DNA of 10,108 nucleotides from Deltaproteobacteria bacterium (GTDB lineage: Bacteria > Desulfobacterota > Syntrophia > Syntrophales > Fen-1087): positions 1 through 10,108 of the forward strand of contig JAPLJM010000166.1 of NCBI GenBank assembly GCA_026388595.1, read 5' to 3'. The notes beneath the pieces were generated by a model. The model was given only the letters and a program-made list of their open reading frames with translations, ran no database searches and was not told where the DNA came from. Numbering within the stretch: position 1 is the stretch's first letter; each line of letters begins with the position of its first letter. The position numbers and the translations under genes were made by a program. Below are positions 6,540-10,108 of this stretch, one piece after another.

Positions 6540-6553
6540 ATAAACGCATTCTT
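6523..6553 (+). promoter_or_regulatory. Operator of the acyl-CoA ligase operon
   Basis: CTAAACGCGGTTAG (6523-6536) matches the reverse complement of the tetR-promoter site 1 core (CTAAACGTGGTTAG) at 13 of 14 positions. A degenerate second copy, ATAAACGCATTCTT (6540-6553, 8 of 14, left half preserved), begins 17 bp later, the same spacing as the pair at the tetR promoter. The shared element ties the regulator to this operon. Binding itself is inferred. Confidence 0.65.
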
Positions 6554-6707
6554 AATATTGGGGTTCCGTGAAAGATTGGAGATGGGAAGCGAAGAAGAAA
6601 TGAGGTGTTAAAAAGATCCATGTCATAGTCACAATATGTCCCAATCAAAGTTGCAAGTTTTGAGTTGAGCAAACCCGAAATTTTAGACGTAGAAGGAGGA
6701 ATGGATT
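6554..6707 (+). other. Untranslated leader before the acyl-CoA ligase gene
   Basis: About 150 bases between the operator and the ligase start hold only very short ORFs (for example a 9-codon one from 6581), and I see no recognisable riboswitch or attenuator. The strong ribosome binding site AGGAGG (6695-6700) ends seven bases before the ATG at 6708 and fixes that start. An ATG at 6701 sits directly against the AGGAGG, is out of frame and closes after about 29 codons. Confidence 0.5.
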
Positions 6708-8381
6708 ATGATTTTTGCATCACAGGAAAGTATTCTCGAATGGACCGGAAAGGAGATCTGGGGAAAGAAGACCCTGATCGACTATTTTAAGGAGCACGTC
6801 GCGAAGGGACCGGACGATGTCTGCCTTGTCGATCCCCCCAACAAGGAGGCGCTGGTGGGATTGAAGGCGGAAAGGCTAACCTTCCGTGAACTCGACCGGG
6901 CTGTCGATGCCGTTGCCGAAGCCCTCATCGCCAGGGGGATCAAAAAAGACGACATCATCATTGTCCAGTTGCCCAACTGCTGGGAACTGGCCATGCTCTA
7001 TCTCGCCATCACCCGGGCGGGGGCGCTGATCTCTCCCATGCCCATGCAGTGGCGTCAGTCGGAGGTCGAATTTATCGCCGGCATGACGGAACCCCGGGCC
7101 TTTATCACCATCGATGAATTTGCCGGATTCAACCACCGGGAAATGGTCAAAAATATCCAGCCGAAATACCCTTCGATCAAAGATATCATCTTTCTGCCTG
7201 AAATCCGCGAGATGACAAAGGGCGAGATCACCGGGAAGCTCGATCAAATCAAGATCGACGCCAATGATGCCTTTACCCTTTGCTGGTCCTCCGGAACGGA
7301 AGCTCAGCCGAAGGGCTGCCCGTTGAGCCACAACAACTGGCTGTGCCAAAGCGTTTTTCAGTATGAAGCGGCGCCCATTGAGCCGGGCTGCAATCTGATC
7401 ACGGCGGGACCGTTGGTCAACATGGCCTCCATCGGAACGATTTTCATCCCCTGGCTGGTGACGGGAGGGAAGTTGGCCCTCCACCATCCCTTTGACGGCG
7501 CCACCTTCATCATGCAGCTCATCACCGAGCAGATTCACTATACGCTGCTCGTGCCGGCCATTGTAAACGCCATTCTGAAACATCCCAAGGTGGATCAATT
7601 CAATTTGAGCGGCATGAAGGCGATCACGATCGGCGCCGCCCCACCCTCCCTCTGGTCCGTACAGGAGCTCAAGAGACGATGGGGAATAGAATTTGCAAAT
7701 ATCTGGGGACAGAATGAGGCAACAGCGAATGTGGCCGGTCCAAACGACATCCCCACGCTGGAGATGCGCATCGATCATTTCCCCCAGTATGGAAAACCGG
7801 GATCGAAATGGCTCAATATCGATTCGCTCCTGCGGCGGAACATCCGCCTCAAGGTCATCAATCCGCTTAACGGTGAGGAAATCACGGAAGAGGGAGGCGT
7901 GGGTGAGCTCTGGTACCGGGGGCCCAATGTCATCCCCGGGTACTACAAGCGGCCCGATCTCACGGCAAAGGCCTTCGACAAGGACGGCTTCTTCAATACG
8001 GGCGACCTGTTCCAGATCAAGGACAACGACTGTGTCGGGTTCTTCGATCGTACCAAAGACATCATCATCCGGGGCGGCTTTAATATCAGCGCCCAGGAAG
8101 TGGAAAACATGCTCCTGGGACATCCCAAGGTTCTGGATGTGGCGGCCATTGCCATACCCGACGAGGCCCTGGGGGAAAAAGTCTGTGTTTATGTCGTTCC
8201 TAAGGGCGAAGAGCCGCCGACGATGGAAGAGATCAAGGCCTTCATGAAGGACAAGGGCATCGCCGTTTACAAGATCCCGGAACGGATCGAAATTATCGGC
8301 GCCATCCCCAGAAACCCCGTGGGAAAAATCCTCAAGTCCGTTCTGCGTGAAGATATCAAGAAGAAAATCAGTGCATTATAA
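6708..8381 (+). CDS. AMP-forming acyl-CoA ligase/synthetase
   Basis: This 557-residue adenylate-forming enzyme (ANL superfamily) should activate a carboxylic acid to its CoA thioester with ATP in the cytoplasm. Core motifs appear in order. The phosphate-binding loop is SSGTEAQPKG (residues 194-203), with Glu where many relatives have Thr. The WGQNEAT motif is at 333-339. YRGPNVIPGYYKRPDLTAKAF leads into FFNTGD, with the ATP-ribose aspartate D433. GFFDRTKDIIIRGGFNIS is the hinge region, and NPVGKILK contains the C-terminal catalytic lysine K540. The overall style recalls medium-chain, cyclic-acid or aryl-acid ligases of anaerobes (cyclohexanecarboxylate-CoA ligase type), but the substrate cannot be read reliably. 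It is the first structural gene of the TetR-controlled operon, 25 bases before the dehydrogenase gene. Confidence 0.93.
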   Translation: MIFASQESILEWTGKEIWGKKTLIDYFKEHVAKGPDDVCLVDPPNKEALVGLKAERLTFRELDRAVDAVAEALIARGIKKDDIIIVQLPNCWELAMLYLAITRAGALISPMPMQWRQSEVEFIAGMTEPRAFITIDEFAGFNHREMVKNIQPKYPSIKDIIFLPEIREMTKGEITGKLDQIKIDANDAFTLCWSSGTEAQPKGCPLSHNNWLCQSVFQYEAAPIEPGCNLITAGPLVNMASIGTIFIPWLVTGGKLALHHPFDGATFIMQLITEQIHYTLLVPAIVNAILKHPKVDQFNLSGMKAITIGAAPPSLWSVQELKRRWGIEFANIWGQNEATANVAGPNDIPTLEMRIDHFPQYGKPGSKWLNIDSLLRRNIRLKVINPLNGEEITEEGGVGELWYRGPNVIPGYYKRPDLTAKAFDKDGFFNTGDLFQIKDNDCVGFFDRTKDIIIRGGFNISAQEVENMLLGHPKVLDVAAIAIPDEALGEKVCVYVVPKGEEPPTMEEIKAFMKDKGIAVYKIPERIEIIGAIPRNPVGKILKSVLREDIKKKISAL

Positions 8382-8406
8382 TATACAAGAAAGGAAGGAA
8401 GAAACA

Positions 8407-9174
8407 ATGATCGTAAAAAACAGTGTTGCAGTCGTTACAGGGGGGGCTTCGGGATTGGGAGAAGCCTGTGTCCGGCATCTGCTCAAAAAAGGGGCCAAGG
8501 TGGCCATCTTTGATTTTGCGGCGGAGCGGGGGGAAGCAATCGCGGCGGAGCTGGGCAAGGACGTCATTTTTGCGCTAACGGACGTCTCCGACGACGCCGG
8601 CGTGCAGGCAGCCGTCAACAAGACCATGGAGGCCTTCGGCAAGATCGATATCGTCATCAACTGCGCCGGCGGCGGCGTGCCGAAGAAGGTTCTCTCCAAG
8701 AAAGGGCCCATGCCGCTGGCGGCTTTCAACAAAACGATTCAGATCAACCTCGTGGGCACTTTCAATGTGATCCGGCTTGCTGTTGAGCAGATGGTCAAAA
8801 ATGGAGCCAATGACGAAGGGGGAAAAGGCGTGATCATCAACACGGCGTCTGCGGCCGCCTTTGACGGCCAGATCGGCCAGGCGGATTACAGCGCCTCCAA
8901 GGGCGGCATCGTGGCCATGACCCTGCCCATTGCCAGGGAATGCGCGGAATACGGCATCCGGGTCATGACGGTCGCTCCCGGCCTCTTCGATACGCCTTTG
9001 CTGGCCAGTCTGCCGGAAGCGGCGAAGGATGCCCTGGGCAAGATGGTTCCCTTCCCCCCGCGGTTAGGCCATCCGGTAGAGTTTGCGCTGCTGGTGGAAC
9101 ATATCATCGAGAATCCCATGCTCAACGGAGAAGTGATCAGGCTCGACGGCGCGATCCGCATGGCCGCCAAATAA
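8407..9174 (+). CDS. HSD10-like short-chain dehydrogenase (3-hydroxyacyl-CoA dehydrogenase type 2)
   Basis: This 255-residue classical SDR has the NAD-binding TGGASGLG (residues 11-18), a D in IFDFAAERG after beta-2 that favours NAD over NADP, the NCAGG stretch, and the catalytic set S148, Y161 and K165 (YSASK). From memory it resembles mitochondrial HSD10 closely over long stretches: GTFNVIRLAVEQM, GVIINTASAAAFDGQIGQ, YSASKGGIVAMTLPIAR, IRVMTVAPGLFDTPLL, IENPMLNGEVIRLDGAIRM. HSD10 oxidises 3-hydroxyacyl-CoAs, including 2-methyl-3-hydroxybutyryl-CoA of isoleucine breakdown. That role fits between the ligase and thiolase genes. The start at 8407 follows GAAAGGAAGGAAG. An in-frame ATG at 8347 lies inside the ligase gene and is rejected. 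A 61-base gap leads to the thiolase gene. Confidence 0.93.
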   Translation: MIVKNSVAVVTGGASGLGEACVRHLLKKGAKVAIFDFAAERGEAIAAELGKDVIFALTDVSDDAGVQAAVNKTMEAFGKIDIVINCAGGGVPKKVLSKKGPMPLAAFNKTIQINLVGTFNVIRLAVEQMVKNGANDEGGKGVIINTASAAAFDGQIGQADYSASKGGIVAMTLPIARECAEYGIRVMTVAPGLFDTPLLASLPEAAKDALGKMVPFPPRLGHPVEFALLVEHIIENPMLNGEVIRLDGAIRMAAK

Positions 9175-9235
9175 GGGCAAACCCATAACGAATAAAGAAC
9201 AGCATCAAAATGAATCGATGAGGAGACAGCAAAGC

Positions 9236-10108
9236 ATGAAAAATAAAGATGATATTGTGATTGTCAGTGCCGTAAGAACGCCTTTCAGCAAGTTCGATTC
9301 CGCCATGGCCGATATCCCCAGCATCAAACTCGGAACCATGGTCATGAAGGAGGTCGTCCGGAGAGTCGGGCTCGATCCGGCAGAGGTGGATGATATCAGC
9401 TACGGCAGTTGCGTCATGGCGGAAATGGCCCTGGAGACGGATATCCCGGCACGCCAGGCCTCCCTGCTCGGCGGATTCCCGCCGGAGAACATATCGGTGA
9501 CCCTGGACCGGGCATGCTGCTCATCCCTGACGGCGCTCCGCATGGGCTACCGGGCGATCAAAGCGGGAGAGGCGGAAATCTGCATGGCCGTGGGCGCGGA
9601 AAACATGCCGCGGACGCCGCATCTGGCCCCCGGTCTGCGCAAAGGCGTGCGGCTCGGTCATATCAAACTGATTGATGGCCTCTATGAACTCGGTTACCAG
9701 GCCATGGGATTTTCATCCGTCGCCAAGGATGCGGGAGAGGTCGCCGTGGAGCATGGGGTGACGCGCGCCATGCAGGATGCCTGGGCTCTGGGGAGCCAGG
9801 AGAAATACGCCAGGGCCTTCGCTGAAGGCAAGTACAAGATCGGGGAGGAACTGATGCCCGTCGTCATCCCTCAGAGGAGAGGGGACCCCATTGTGATCGA
9901 AAAGGATGAATCACCCCGGAAGGTCACCCTGGAGGCCATTGCCAAGCTGTCCACCATTTACGGCAGTCCCACCGTCACGGCCGGGAACGCCCCCCCCTTG
10001 AGCGCCGGGTCCAGTGCGATCCTTTTCATGACGCGGAGCAAAGCGGAAGAAAAGGGGCTCAAACCCATGGCCACCATCGTCGCTACGGTGGCCTCGGCCA
10101 CGGCTCCG
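9236..10108 (+). CDS. Thiolase (acetyl-CoA C-acyltransferase), 3' end outside the window
   Basis: The frame from the ATG at 9236 is open to the window end (291 codons, no stop), about two thirds of a typical 390-430 residue thiolase. The start MKNKDDIVIVSAVRTPFSKF and the nucleophile segment DRACCSSLTALRMG identify the family; C94 aligns with the acyl-accepting cysteine. VGAENMPRTPHL follows, and GSQEKYARAFAEGKY is the usual loop region. TVTAGNAPPLSAGSSAILFM replaces the more usual TAGNxSGxxDGAAA pattern. The catalytic GHP histidine and second cysteine lie beyond the window. AGGAG (9221-9225) precedes the ATG by ten bases. As the third gene of the operon it would cleave the 3-ketoacyl-CoA made by the dehydrogenase to acetyl-CoA and a shortened acyl-CoA, or work in reverse. 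Confidence 0.93.
   Translation, partial: MKNKDDIVIVSAVRTPFSKFDSAMADIPSIKLGTMVMKEVVRRVGLDPAEVDDISYGSCVMAEMALETDIPARQASLLGGFPPENISVTLDRACCSSLTALRMGYRAIKAGEAEICMAVGAENMPRTPHLAPGLRKGVRLGHIKLIDGLYELGYQAMGFSSVAKDAGEVAVEHGVTRAMQDAWALGSQEKYARAFAEGKYKIGEELMPVVIPQRRGDPIVIEKDESPRKVTLEAIAKLSTIYGSPTVTAGNAPPLSAGSSAILFMTRSKAEEKGLKPMATIVATVASATAP

Noticed and set aside
8347..8406. N-terminal extension of the SDR gene
   Set aside because: It overlaps the ligase C-terminus, and the ATG at 8407 has a good purine-rich ribosome binding site and the normal SDR N-terminus.
9409..9675. Shifted-frame 88-codon ORF within the thiolase
   Set aside because: It is a composition artefact of the GC-rich thiolase frame, which carries all the family motifs.

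Overview
The window looks like chromosomal DNA from an anaerobic bacterium of the Desulfobacterota type, perhaps a Syntrophales relative. That placement is an inference from gene content and style: a split-type glycine decarboxylase gene, a long KamA-family radical SAM enzyme, and a TetR-controlled acyl-CoA catabolic operon. No rRNA or marker gene confirms it. Every supported gene is on the + strand.

Region 1 (1-840) is accessory DNA. A VapB/VapC toxin-antitoxin pair, visibly more AT-rich than what follows, ends inside a roughly 59-base structured element (603-661). This element has the architecture of an integron attC recombination site: the vapC stop codon lies in the left outer box, there are nested inverted repeats, and one arm carries an extra C. 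A 33-codon ORF (720-821) follows; it looks like the surviving N-terminus of a longer coiled-coil-type protein.

Region 2 (845-5687) is a tight four-gene cluster: gcvPB (glycine decarboxylase subunit 2), a 604-residue KamA-family radical SAM/PLP aminomutase, lipA (lipoyl synthase), and a class I SAM-dependent methyltransferase. GcvPB and LipA belong together because LipA makes the lipoyl arm of GcvH. No gcvPA, gcvH or gcvT is present in the window. In the aminomutase, the two aspartates that hold the lysine side-chain amine in lysine 2,3-aminomutase appear to be replaced by Lys and Asn. That pattern is reported for glutamate 2,3-aminomutase and suggests an acidic substrate.

Region 3 (5757-10108) is a regulated catabolic operon: a TetR-family repressor gene, then an AMP-forming acyl-CoA ligase, an HSD10-like short-chain dehydrogenase and a thiolase cut by the window end. 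The tetR promoter (TTGACA, 17 bp, TATAAA) and the likely ligase promoter each carry the same 14-bp palindromic element, matching at 13 of 14 positions in opposite orientation. Each has a second, weaker copy exactly 17 bp downstream. This gives a self-contained model in which the TetR protein represses itself and the operon and is released by an acyl-CoA or related ligand. The enzymes present would activate an acid, oxidise a 3-hydroxyacyl-CoA and cleave the 3-ketoacyl-CoA; the acyl-CoA dehydrogenase and hydratase steps are not in the window.
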